Assembly (NCBI RefSeq): GCF_013364275.1
Contig: NZ_CP054932.1
Span: 7,998,001-8,062,000 of the forward strand
DNA length: 64,000 nt
From: Actinomadura sp. NAK00032
GTDB lineage: Bacteria; Actinomycetota; Actinomycetes; Streptosporangiales; Streptosporangiaceae
Direction: 5' to 3'
A program made the position numbers and the translations under genes. The notes below the pieces were generated by a model that saw only the letters and a program-made list of their open reading frames with translations, ran no database searches and had not been told where the DNA came from. How positions within the stretch are numbered: the first letter of the stretch is position 1; the number at the start of each line of letters is the position of its first letter. Shown one piece after another: positions 50,115 through 57,712 of this stretch.

Positions 50115-50552
50115 ATGGACGCGATCACCTGGAACGCCCCCGAGGCCGACCATCCGGCGCGCCGCGCCGCCCGTGCCTCGATGGCCGCCGTCATCGAGGG
50201 CCGCAAGGACGACTGGCTGGGCCTGTTCACCGAGGACGCCCTCATCGAGGACCCCGTCGGGCCGTCCTTCCTGGACCCCACCGGCGACGGCCATCGAGGC
50301 CCGGAGGGCATCACGGCCTTCTGGGACGACTTCGTGTCGACGATCGCCGGGTTCCGGTTCACCGTCGCCGACTCCTTCGCCAACGGGCCGTGCTGCGCGA
50401 ACGTCGCCACGATCACCACCACGACGCCCGACGGCTCCACCATGACGATCGACTGCGTCCTGATCTACACGGTGGACGGGGCGGGCAAGATCACCTCGCT
50501 GCGCGCCCACTGGGAACCGGACCGCGCGATGGCCACCCTCACCAAGCCCTGA
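50115..50552 (+). CDS. SnoaL-like (NTF2-fold) protein
   Basis: A 145-residue protein of the NTF2/SnoaL/ketosteroid-isomerase fold. The N-terminal helix (HPARRAARASMAAVIEGRKDDWLGLFTEDALIEDPVG) and EGITAFWDDFVSTIAGFRF are typical; the C-terminus LRAHWEPDRAM closes the barrel. Members include ketosteroid isomerase and polyketide cyclases, so a sterol isomerase or hydratase role is plausible next to the F420 oxidoreductase gene. The catalytic Asp/Tyr set of true isomerases cannot be confirmed. It is preceded by its own leaderless-type promoter. Confidence 0.85.
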   Translation: MDAITWNAPEADHPARRAARASMAAVIEGRKDDWLGLFTEDALIEDPVGPSFLDPTGDGHRGPEGITAFWDDFVSTIAGFRFTVADSFANGPCCANVATITTTTPDGSTMTIDCVLIYTVDGAGKITSLRAHWEPDRAMATLTKP

Positions 50553-50580
50553 TCCAGCCGGGCCCTGATTCAGCCGGGCC
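50550..50580. repeat. Direct repeat joining two convergent stop codons
   Basis: TGATCCAGCCGGGCC and TGATTCAGCCGGGCC (one difference) lie side by side. The first begins with the SnoaL stop codon, and the second contains the reverse stop codon of the cyclase-EAD2 gene. Confidence 0.75.
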
Positions 50581-51592
50581 AGGCGTCGTCGGCGGGCGGC
50601 AGCAGGGACTGGGCGATCGTCCGCTCCAGGCGCCGCACCGCCATCGACTCCCCGACGAACCCCTGGACCGCCTGGAGGAGCTGCTGCAGCCCGCCCGAGT
50701 AGTCGAGGCACGTCTGCACGATGGCGAACAGGTCGGCCCGCGCCTCCGCCGACCGCGGCACCGCCCCGGCGATCTCCAGCGACAGCGCCGCGACCACCTG
50801 GTCACGGCCGCGCTCGGCGCGCATCCGGGGGATCTCCAGGAGGCCGTCCACGACGCGGAACAGGGCGGGCAGCGGCACGTCCGCCGGGCCCGGCGGCGGC
50901 TCCCGGAACCCGAACACCGGCTCGGGCACCGGCTCGGGCACCGGCTCGGGCACCGCCGGAACCCGTTCGGCCGGACGAGCGGGACGCCCGCCCGGCACCC
51001 TCACCCACGCCTCGTCCGACGTCTCCTTCACCCGCACCTCGACCGGGTAGTAGTCGCCCGGATCGACCAGGCCCCGCCCGTGGCGCACCACGTCGTCGTA
51101 CACCCGCCGGGAGACGATCAGCGCGATCCCGGTCTCGGCCGCGGCCACCGCCTCCTTCAGCGGCGGCGCGTCCAGCAGCCGGAACGTGTGCGTCAACGCC
51201 GTGCTGACGATGCCGCGCCCGTCCGACTCGGCCTCGCCCACGTTGACCGCCACCCGCAGCCGCATCCACGCGGCCTCGCTCGCCGCCGCGTTGTGGTGCC
51301 GGACCTCCGCGCGCAGCCGGTCGACCACCGCCGTCAGCAGCAGCTCCGTCCGGACGTGCGCGGGCAGGACGATCATCACCCCGTCCCCGCGGTCCTCGTG
51401 GTAGCAGTCGTCGAGCCGCAGCCCGGCGCCCGCCAGGCTCCGGTCGAGCCCCTCGTACATCGCCCTGCGCACCCGCACCCGCACCGGATCGGCGCGGGAC
51501 GCGGCGCTGAACCCGGCGATGTCGCAGAGGAAGAACGAGCACATCCCCCCGGGCCGCCATTCCTTCGGGGCCGGGCGCAGGGTCTCCGTCAC
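50570..51592 (-). CDS. Nucleotidyl-cyclase-fold protein with C-terminal EAD2-type domain
   Basis: A 340-residue protein. Residues 15-200 resemble the class III cyclase fold: CSFFLCDIAGFSAAS gives the first metal Asp (D24) and EDRGDGVMIVLP the second (D70). As in the other cyclase-fold protein, the Asn/Arg segment is altered (STALTHTFRLL). A PVPEP repeat linker follows (about 225-245). Residues 255-330 (LLEIPRM...AGAVPRSAEARADLFAIVQTCLDYSGGLQQLLQAVQ) match the effector-associated domain 2 pattern that couples effectors to NTPase sensors. The GTG at 51592 has GAGG five bases before it. Convergent with snoaL; divergent from the FxsA-like gene. Likely an effector. Confidence 0.82.
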   Translation of the reverse strand: MTETLRPAPKEWRPGGMCSFFLCDIAGFSAASRADPVRVRVRRAMYEGLDRSLAGAGLRLDDCYHEDRGDGVMIVLPAHVRTELLLTAVVDRLRAEVRHHNAAASEAAWMRLRVAVNVGEAESDGRGIVSTALTHTFRLLDAPPLKEAVAAAETGIALIVSRRVYDDVVRHGRGLVDPGDYYPVEVRVKETSDEAWVRVPGGRPARPAERVPAVPEPVPEPVPEPVFGFREPPPGPADVPLPALFRVVDGLLEIPRMRAERGRDQVVAALSLEIAGAVPRSAEARADLFAIVQTCLDYSGGLQQLLQAVQGFVGESMAVRRLERTIAQSLLPPADDAWPG

Positions 51593-51972
51593 GGGCACCT
51601 CACACCACTGGTCGCTGCGATCCCACTGTGCAACCCTCGGCCGGATCCGGCAAGGAAAGTGCGTCAACCGTCACACTCGGCCCATCGTCCCAGGAAGAGC
51701 CTCATATTCGGCGCATGCGGTGATGGGCGGGAGAACGCGCGCCGCCGGGACGCTTTTCGGCAAGGAGTTCCGGCCCGCACCTCCGAAGAACCGCCGTCCG
51801 GCCGGGCGGCACAAAGAAATCCACGGCGCGTCTTCCGCGAGATTCGCGCGCGGGACGCCGCCGGGTCCATATGATCGTCGCGTCGCGGCTAGTCTGGTGC
51901 TCCTGAGCCCACAGAGGGAGCGCGACGCATTTCCGATTCGCGGGACAAGCGGGAAAAGAAGGGGAGACGGCC
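51593..51972. other. Noncoding upstream region of the FxsA-like gene
   Basis: I see no supported gene in these 380 bases. A possible -10 box TAGTCT lies at 51890-51895, about 80 bases before the FxsA-like start. The last 50 bases are duplicated further downstream (52211-52286). Confidence 0.5.
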
Positions 51973-52194
51973 GTGCGGGTCACTCATGGCAGGGCATCAG
52001 AGTCCGGCGGCCTCGCGGGCCCTTTCTGGACGCCTCCCACCCGCCGCGAACTCGACGCCTCGGCGGCGTCCGAGGGCACGGTCCTGAGTTCCGCGGTCCA
52101 GCGCGTCCGCGACGAACTGGACGACCCGCGCCCCGTCCGGGCGGGCTTCGACAACAGGCTGGCCCCCGTCGCCGCCGATGGCGCGAAGCACTGA
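51973..52194 (+). CDS. fxsA: FxsA-like precursor peptide for cyclophane maturation
   Basis: A 73-residue peptide encoded just before an FxsB-type radical SAM gene. Its N-terminal part (MRVTHGRASESGGLAGPFW) and middle helix (VLSSAVQRVRDELDDPRP) look like leader, and the C-terminal region contains GFDNRL (F59-D60-N61). Phe-x-Asn/Ser is the three-residue unit that FxsB-type enzymes crosslink. Canonical FxsA peptides end at F-x-S-x-x, whereas here a 12-residue tail RLAPVAADGAKH follows. GGGGAGA precedes the GTG. Recognition is by context and motif, so the name is a class label. The mature product is unknown. Confidence 0.7.
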   Translation: MRVTHGRASESGGLAGPFWTPPTRRELDASAASEGTVLSSAVQRVRDELDDPRPVRAGFDNRLAPVAADGAKH

Positions 52195-52210
52195 CCCCAC
52201 GGGCGAGCAG

Positions 52211-52286
52211 GACGCACACCTCCGAGTCGCGGGTCGAGAGGGAGAGGGCCGTGCCCGTCACTCATCGCAGCGCGCCAGAATCCACA
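52211..52286 (+). repeat. Partial duplicate of the fxsA 5' region
   Basis: This stretch resembles 51924-52005, including GACGCA, TCGCGGG, the purine-rich binding site and the start GTGC..GTCACTCAT. Around the start codons 38 of 47 bases agree. It is the remnant of a second precursor gene or a duplicated translation-start region. Confidence 0.75.
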
Positions 52287-52295
52287 AGCCGCTGA
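52251..52295 (+). pseudogene. 14-codon remnant of a second FxsA-type precursor
   Basis: GTG CCC GTC ACT CAT... encodes MPVTHRSAPESTSR and ends at TGA 52293-52295. The first codons mirror fxsA (MRVTHGRASES). GGGAGAGGGCC precedes it, as in fxsA. Its stop overlaps the ATG of the radical SAM gene by one base (TGATG), so it may still be translated to couple ribosomes into fxsB. Confidence 0.6.
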
Positions 52296-53506
52296 TGTCG
52301 CCGGCAGGGTCCGGTGAATGGCCGTCGCACGGCCTCGACGTTCCCGCGCTCGCGGCGCGCGGATGGCGGCCCGTGCCGTTCTCGGAATTCGTCCTCAAGA
52401 TCCACGGTCGCTGCAATCTCGCCTGCGATTACTGCTACGTCTACGAGGGCGCGGACCAGTCGTGGCGCAGCCGTCCCGCCGCGATGCCGTCCGAGGTGCT
52501 GGACGCCGCGGCGGCCAGGGTGGCCGAGCATGTCCGGAGCCACGCCCTCACCGATGTGGCGATCGTCCTGCACGGCGGCGAGCCGCTGCTGGCGGGGCGG
52601 GCGGCTCTCGCGGCGGCGGTGGCGCGGTTCCGCGCGGCGGTGCCGGCGTCCTGCGACGTCGAGGCGAGCATCCAGACGAACGGAGTGCTCCTCACCGACG
52701 CGATGCTGGCGATGCTCGACGAGCACGACGTCGGCGTCTCGGTCAGCCTCGACGGCGACCGCGAGGGGCACGACCGGCACCGGCTCCGCGCCAACGGGCG
52801 CGGCAGCCACGCCGAGGTGATGCGCGGGCTGAACCGGCTCGCGGGCGCGCACCGGAGGCTCTACCGGGGGCTCCTCTGCACGGTCGACCTCGACAACGAC
52901 CCGATCCGGACGTACGAGGCCCTGCTCGAGACGGGCCCGCCGCGCATCGACTTCCTGCTCCCGCACGGGACGTGGGCCGCCCCGCCGCCGCGCCGCCCTG
53001 TGGACGGCGGCGGCACCCCCTACGCCGACTGGCTCATCGCGGTGTTCGACCGCTGGTACCGGGCGCCACGCAAGGAGACCGGCGTCCGGCTGTTCGAAGA
53101 GATCATGAACGTGCTGCTCGGCGGGCAGAGCCGGAGCGAGAACGTCGGGCTGTCCCCGGTCGCCATGCTCGTCGTCGACACCGACGGGACGCTCCAGCAG
53201 GTCGACTCGCTCAAGACCTCCTACGCGGGCGCGCCCGAGACGGGCCTCACCGTCTTCGACCACCCCCTCGACGACGCGCTGTGGCATCCCGGCGTGGTCG
53301 CCCGGCAGATCGGCCGCGCGGCGCTGCCCGCCACCTGCGCGGCGTGCGCGATCCGCGACGTCTGCGGCGGCGGCGCCTACGCGCACCGCTACCGGGAGGG
53401 CCGCGGCTACCTCAACCCGTCGGTGTACTGCCCCGACCTGATGAAACTGATCGGCCACATCGGGCGGACCGTCCAGCGCGACCTCGCCCTCGTCGGCAGC
53501 CGCTGA
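52295..53506 (+). CDS. fxsB: FxsB-type radical SAM/SPASM peptide maturase
   Basis: A 403-residue radical SAM enzyme. The cluster motif is CNLACDYC (C40, C44, C47), followed by YVYEGADQSW; VLHGGEPLLAG and SVSLDGDREGHDRHR are typical SAM-binding and peptidase-like strands; the C-terminal auxiliary-cluster cysteines are C348, C351, C357 and C379 (CAACAIRDVCGGG). PVPFSEFVLKIHGRCNLACDYC is the FxsB hallmark. Such enzymes join an aromatic carbon to a neighbouring beta-carbon, making three-residue cyclophanes. I prefer the ATG at 52295, coupled to the mini-ORF; an earlier start has an unlike leader. No HEXXH extension is present. It is tail to tail with the NB-ARC/TPR gene. Confidence 0.88.
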   Translation: MSPAGSGEWPSHGLDVPALAARGWRPVPFSEFVLKIHGRCNLACDYCYVYEGADQSWRSRPAAMPSEVLDAAAARVAEHVRSHALTDVAIVLHGGEPLLAGRAALAAAVARFRAAVPASCDVEASIQTNGVLLTDAMLAMLDEHDVGVSVSLDGDREGHDRHRLRANGRGSHAEVMRGLNRLAGAHRRLYRGLLCTVDLDNDPIRTYEALLETGPPRIDFLLPHGTWAAPPPRRPVDGGGTPYADWLIAVFDRWYRAPRKETGVRLFEEIMNVLLGGQSRSENVGLSPVAMLVVDTDGTLQQVDSLKTSYAGAPETGLTVFDHPLDDALWHPGVVARQIGRAALPATCAACAIRDVCGGGAYAHRYREGRGYLNPSVYCPDLMKLIGHIGRTVQRDLALVGSR

Positions 53507-53527
53507 CCGCGCCCGCCCCGCCCGGCT

Positions 53528-56500
53528 TCACAGGGCGGTGGGCTCGATGTCGCATTCGAGCAGTTCGCCGCGCTCGGCCGCGCGCACCTCCGGGTGGCCC
53601 GCGCCGAGCACCCGCGCCAGCAGCGCCAAGGGCGGGCCGACGTCGTGGTCCTCCCCCATGGCGGCCCGCGCGCGTTCGAGGTTCAGCGCGGCGGCGAGCG
53701 CGTAGGGGTGCCGCTCGCCGAGGGAGGCGATCATCTTGCCCCGCACGTCGGCCAGCAGCCGGGCCGCGGCCTCCAGTTCGCCGAGCAGGTAGTAGTCGTT
53801 GGCCAGCCCGACCGTGGCGCACAGCGCGTAGTAGTGGTGGGGCCCGAGGATCCCGGCCTCCAGGCTCGACAGCGCCGCCCGGTCGGCCTCCTGCGCCGCG
53901 TACACCTCGGCCAGCCGCCGCAGGACGACCGCCCGGTCGATCGCGCAGACCAGGGCGAACGGGTGGGTCTCCCCCATCTGCCGGCGGTATCCGTCCAGCG
54001 CCTCGTCGATGAGCGGCAGCGCCTCGGCGGGACGGCCGATCGCGCTGGTGGTGAGCGCCAGGCAGACCTTGCTCGCCAGCGTGCTCGGATGCTCCTCACG
54101 GAACCGGCGCACGTGGGCGGCGAGCGTCTCGGCGGCCAGCCGGTGGGCCTCCTCGTACCGGCCGAGCCTCCGCAGGGTGCCCGCGTGCGTAATCTTCGCC
54201 TGCAGCACCATCGCGTGCCCAGGGCCGAGGACCGGCCGCGGGTTGGCGAGGTTGTCGGCCTGCATGTCGTAGGCCTCGCCGTACCGTCCCAGCGCTTGCA
54301 GGTCCATGGCGAGATGGTGGTTGATGCGGAACTTCTGCCGGTACGGCTGCCCCGGCTTCCGCTGCCCCTGCCACACCTCCAGGTCGATCTCGTACGCCTG
54401 CTGGAACTCGCCCAGGATCCGCAGGTCGATGGCGAGGTTCGTGGCGGACAGCTGCGTGTTGGGGTTGTCCTGCGCGAACAGCCGGCCCATCCGCCGCCAG
54501 GCGTCGAGGTCGACCTCGTAGGCGCGGCGGAACTCGCCGCGGAAGCGCAGGTCGGCGCCGAACCCGGCGGCGGCGAACAGGGTCTGGATGTGGTCGGCCC
54601 CGAACTTGAGCCGCGTCCGGGCGAGGTTCTCCTCGCTGAGGTCGGCGGCCGCCCGGTTGTCGCCCAGGCCGCGCAGGGCGTTGGCGAGGACCCGGGACAC
54701 GTCCAGGACCGCGTCGTCGTCGGCGCCGTACCGCTCCAGCCAGCGGTCCAGCGCGATCTCCGCCAGCCGCCGGCTGCCCTCGTACTCCCCCGACATGTTG
54801 AGGAACTTCGCCTGGTCGATGCCGACGACGCGGATGCCGTACTCGTCGGCCTCGAACACCCCGGACGGGACGACATGCGGCGTGATCTCGGCCCGGCGCT
54901 CCCAGGTGGACTCCACCTCCGGCGGCTCGTCGGGCGTCGCCGCCGCCAGCACCGCGTGCACCTGGTCCCGGACGCGGCGCCGCCCGTCCTCGCCGAGCCG
55001 GTCGTTCAGGATGGCGCGGACGAGCCGGTGCACCTGGAGCGCCGCCGACTCCTCGTCGAAGCGGGCGAGGGAGAACCGCGCGATCGCGCGCATCGCCTCG
55101 CGCAGCCGGGTCTCGTCCGCCAGCAGCCCGGCGAGTTCGGCGGGCAGCGCCGCCGACCCGTCCAGCGCCGCCGACCCGCCCGCGGCCAGCAGCCCGCAGG
55201 GCACCGGCTCGGGGCCGAAGACGGCCCACAGCTCCAGCAGCGCCCACGCGACGGGCGCCTTCTCCCGCAGGAGGTCGAGGTTCAGGCTCACCCCGGCCGC
55301 CAGCGACACCGGGAAGTCGTCGCCGGACGGGGCCGCCGCGACGATCTCGGTGAGGCGGCGGTCGAACAGCCGCAGGTAGTCCTCCACGGTGCCGTCGGTG
55401 ACGGCCTGCCACGCCGCGGCCTGGTGCACGGCGAGGGGAAGGTCGTCGACGCGCTCGGAGAGCAGGTCGGCCTCCGCCTCGGTCAGGCGCGGCACCAGGC
55501 GCCGGAGCAGCGCGATGCTCTCCGGCCGCTCGAAGACGTCGACGTCCACCACGGTCGCGTGCCGCTCCCAGCGGCGGTCCCGCGAGGTCACCAGCACGTG
55601 GCGGCCGGGGCCGAGGACCTGCCCGGGCTCGCCGAGCGCCGCCGGGGTCAGCGGGACGACCTGCTCCGGGTCCTGCGCGTTGTCGTAGATCAGCAGCCAG
55701 CGGCCGTAGGGCCGGCCGTCGCGCAGCGCCCGCAGGACGTCGTCGACGGTCTCCTTGATGTCGTCGCTCATCGGCATGTCGAGCTGGCGGGCCAGCAGCG
55801 CGAGCGCCGCGCGCGCCGACGTCGTCTGCTCGGCCGGGATCCACCACACCAGGTCGTAGTCGCCGTCGTGGCGGTAGGCGTACTCCACCGCGAGGTTCGA
55901 CTTGCCCTCGCCGCCCATGGCGAACTCCGACTGCGGCAGGAGGGCGGCGACGCCGTCGCGCAGCGCGGTCCGCACCGACGAGAGCAGCCGGTCGCGTCCG
56001 ACGAAGTCGGGGTTGCGGCCGGGCAGCCAGCGGCGCGGCGCCGGCGCGGGCTCGGCGCCCGCCGGCGCGCCCGAGACCGCGCCGGGCGGCGCGGCACCGG
56101 CGTCCGGGCCCGGGGCGGTGAGCGCGTCGGGCGCGGCACCGCCGCTCGCCAGCTGCTTCGCCATCTGCCGGTACGGCCCGCCGAGCCCCGCCAACGCCTG
56201 CGCCGCCACCTGCGCGAAGGGCAGCTCCGGCGGGAGCTGCGCCTCGCCCCGGCCGACCGCCGCGAGCAGCGCGGGGAAGTCCAGGGAGGAGCCGATGCGG
56301 TCGCGGACGACGCCCCACACCGCGCGCAGCACCTGGTACACCTCGCGCCTGCGCAGCCCTTGCAGCAGGATCTCCCGGACCCCGTCGTGGAACTCGTAGG
56401 CGATCTCCTCCTCGCCGCCGCCGGACGGGCGGCCGACCATCCGCAGCAGGCCGCTGAGGAACACCTCGGCCAGGTCGGCGGACGTGGACTCCGGCAGCAT

Positions 56501-57712
56501 CGCCCGCTGGACGAGCCGCATCACGGGCAGCCGCAGCGGGGCCGCCGCGAGGAACGTCGCCAGCCGGAACGCCGCCGGGGAGGACGACGCCCGGAACTGC
56601 TTGACCCGCATCTCCGGGGACAGGGCGTCGCCGCCGGCCTCGGCGGGCGGCGGATGCGCCACCGCCCGGCCGGTGAACACGGCGGCGCCCATGACGTTCC
56701 GGCCGCCGCGGGCGACCATGCCCGCCCACGACCGCAGCCACCGCTCGCTCAGCTCCACCACCGGGACCGCGATACCGAGCGGCCGGTCGTCGGACGGCCG
56801 CAGCGGCGGCAGCGCCACGGTGAGCCGCTCGTTGGCGACCGCCGGACCGGACGCGCCGAACCGCACCGGCTCGATGGCCGCCGCCGTCCGCCACCAGAGC
56901 CGCTGCGGCAGCGGCTGGACGATCGCGACGGTGCCCGCGCGCCCCCACCGGTCGAGCAGCGCGGCGGCCCGGCCGTCCTGCCAGGCCGCGCCGATGCAGT
57001 CGCTGACGACCAGGATGAGGCGGCGGTGCGTCGGGTCGACCAGCTCGTCCGGGTCGCGCTCGGCGCCCGGCCCGAAGGCGGAGCCGGTGCGCAGCGACAG
57101 CCGCGGCGCACCCGTGTCGAGGTACCAGGTCCGCATGTCGCGGAACGCGCCGAGCTGCTGGAGCAGCAGCCTCAGCTCGTCCACCGTCTGCCCCCACACG
57201 ACCATCGACGGGCCGACGTCCGCGACCAGGGCCAGGTCGTGCCGCCGCTCCTGCGCCGGCACCATGACGGGCTCGCACACCCCGGTCTCGGCGATGCGCT
57301 GCGCGGTCGCGGCCTCGTCGAGATGCCGGCGGGTCAGCGACGGCACGGTCGCGCGGAGCGGGCGCAGGGCGCGCGACAGCGGCAGCGTGCCCGCGATGGC
57401 GGGCATGGCGGGCATGCGGACGGGGAACGCGGTCGCCGGGACGTCCTGCCCGGCGAGGTAGAGGCCGGCCTCGGCAGCGCGCGGCGGCGCCGGCTCCCGG
57501 CCGGGCGGCGCGGGCGGCTCCGGCGGCGGGCCGGGCGGCGGCACGGGACCGGGTTGTGCGCCCCCGTCCGGCTCACCGGACCCGTCCGCCGCGAGATGGG
57601 TGGTGCCCTCGTGCGTCCGGAACCAGTCGGCGAGCCACAGCGCGTCCGCCGCCTCCTCCGCCGTGGGCGGCGGGTCGAGCCCGGCCAGGGCCTCGACGAG
57701 CCGCTCGATCAT
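53528..57712 (-). CDS. vWA-like / NB-ARC / TPR STAND protein (SAV_2336-type N-terminus)
   Basis: A 1394-residue protein. After a Pro-rich linker (45-85), residues 155-350 form a vWA-like domain (LALVADVGPSM near 160-170; LILVVSDCIGAAWQDG near 232-247), and a helical segment follows to 500. The NB-ARC ATPase begins with WLPGRNPDFVGRD (562) and has Walker A AMGGEGKSNLA (598-608), Walker B RWLLIYDNAQD and sensor HVLVTSR. TPR repeats occupy about 930-1394. This matches the NB-ARC/TPR proteins linked to FxSxx-COOH systems. The ATG overlaps the MoxR stop (ATGA). It probably oligomerises on sensing a trigger and controls the associated effectors. Confidence 0.88.
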   Translation of the reverse strand: MIERLVEALAGLDPPPTAEEAADALWLADWFRTHEGTTHLAADGSGEPDGGAQPGPVPPPGPPPEPPAPPGREPAPPRAAEAGLYLAGQDVPATAFPVRMPAMPAIAGTLPLSRALRPLRATVPSLTRRHLDEAATAQRIAETGVCEPVMVPAQERRHDLALVADVGPSMVVWGQTVDELRLLLQQLGAFRDMRTWYLDTGAPRLSLRTGSAFGPGAERDPDELVDPTHRRLILVVSDCIGAAWQDGRAAALLDRWGRAGTVAIVQPLPQRLWWRTAAAIEPVRFGASGPAVANERLTVALPPLRPSDDRPLGIAVPVVELSERWLRSWAGMVARGGRNVMGAAVFTGRAVAHPPPAEAGGDALSPEMRVKQFRASSSPAAFRLATFLAAAPLRLPVMRLVQRAMLPESTSADLAEVFLSGLLRMVGRPSGGGEEEIAYEFHDGVREILLQGLRRREVYQVLRAVWGVVRDRIGSSLDFPALLAAVGRGEAQLPPELPFAQVAAQALAGLGGPYRQMAKQLASGGAAPDALTAPGPDAGAAPPGAVSGAPAGAEPAPAPRRWLPGRNPDFVGRDRLLSSVRTALRDGVAALLPQSEFAMGGEGKSNLAVEYAYRHDGDYDLVWWIPAEQTTSARAALALLARQLDMPMSDDIKETVDDVLRALRDGRPYGRWLLIYDNAQDPEQVVPLTPAALGEPGQVLGPGRHVLVTSRDRRWERHATVVDVDVFERPESIALLRRLVPRLTEAEADLLSERVDDLPLAVHQAAAWQAVTDGTVEDYLRLFDRRLTEIVAAAPSGDDFPVSLAAGVSLNLDLLREKAPVAWALLELWAVFGPEPVPCGLLAAGGSAALDGSAALPAELAGLLADETRLREAMRAIARFSLARFDEESAALQVHRLVRAILNDRLGEDGRRRVRDQVHAVLAAATPDEPPEVESTWERRAEITPHVVPSGVFEADEYGIRVVGIDQAKFLNMSGEYEGSRRLAEIALDRWLERYGADDDAVLDVSRVLANALRGLGDNRAAADLSEENLARTRLKFGADHIQTLFAAAGFGADLRFRGEFRRAYEVDLDAWRRMGRLFAQDNPNTQLSATNLAIDLRILGEFQQAYEIDLEVWQGQRKPGQPYRQKFRINHHLAMDLQALGRYGEAYDMQADNLANPRPVLGPGHAMVLQAKITHAGTLRRLGRYEEAHRLAAETLAAHVRRFREEHPSTLASKVCLALTTSAIGRPAEALPLIDEALDGYRRQMGETHPFALVCAIDRAVVLRRLAEVYAAQEADRAALSSLEAGILGPHHYYALCATVGLANDYYLLGELEAAARLLADVRGKMIASLGERHPYALAAALNLERARAAMGEDHDVGPPLALLARVLGAGHPEVRAAERGELLECDIEPTAL

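Noticed and set aside
52178..52294. Longer N-terminus for FxsB starting at 52178
   Set aside because: It would overlap the precursor gene end and adds an unlike leader; the coupled ATG at 52295 fits the family start.
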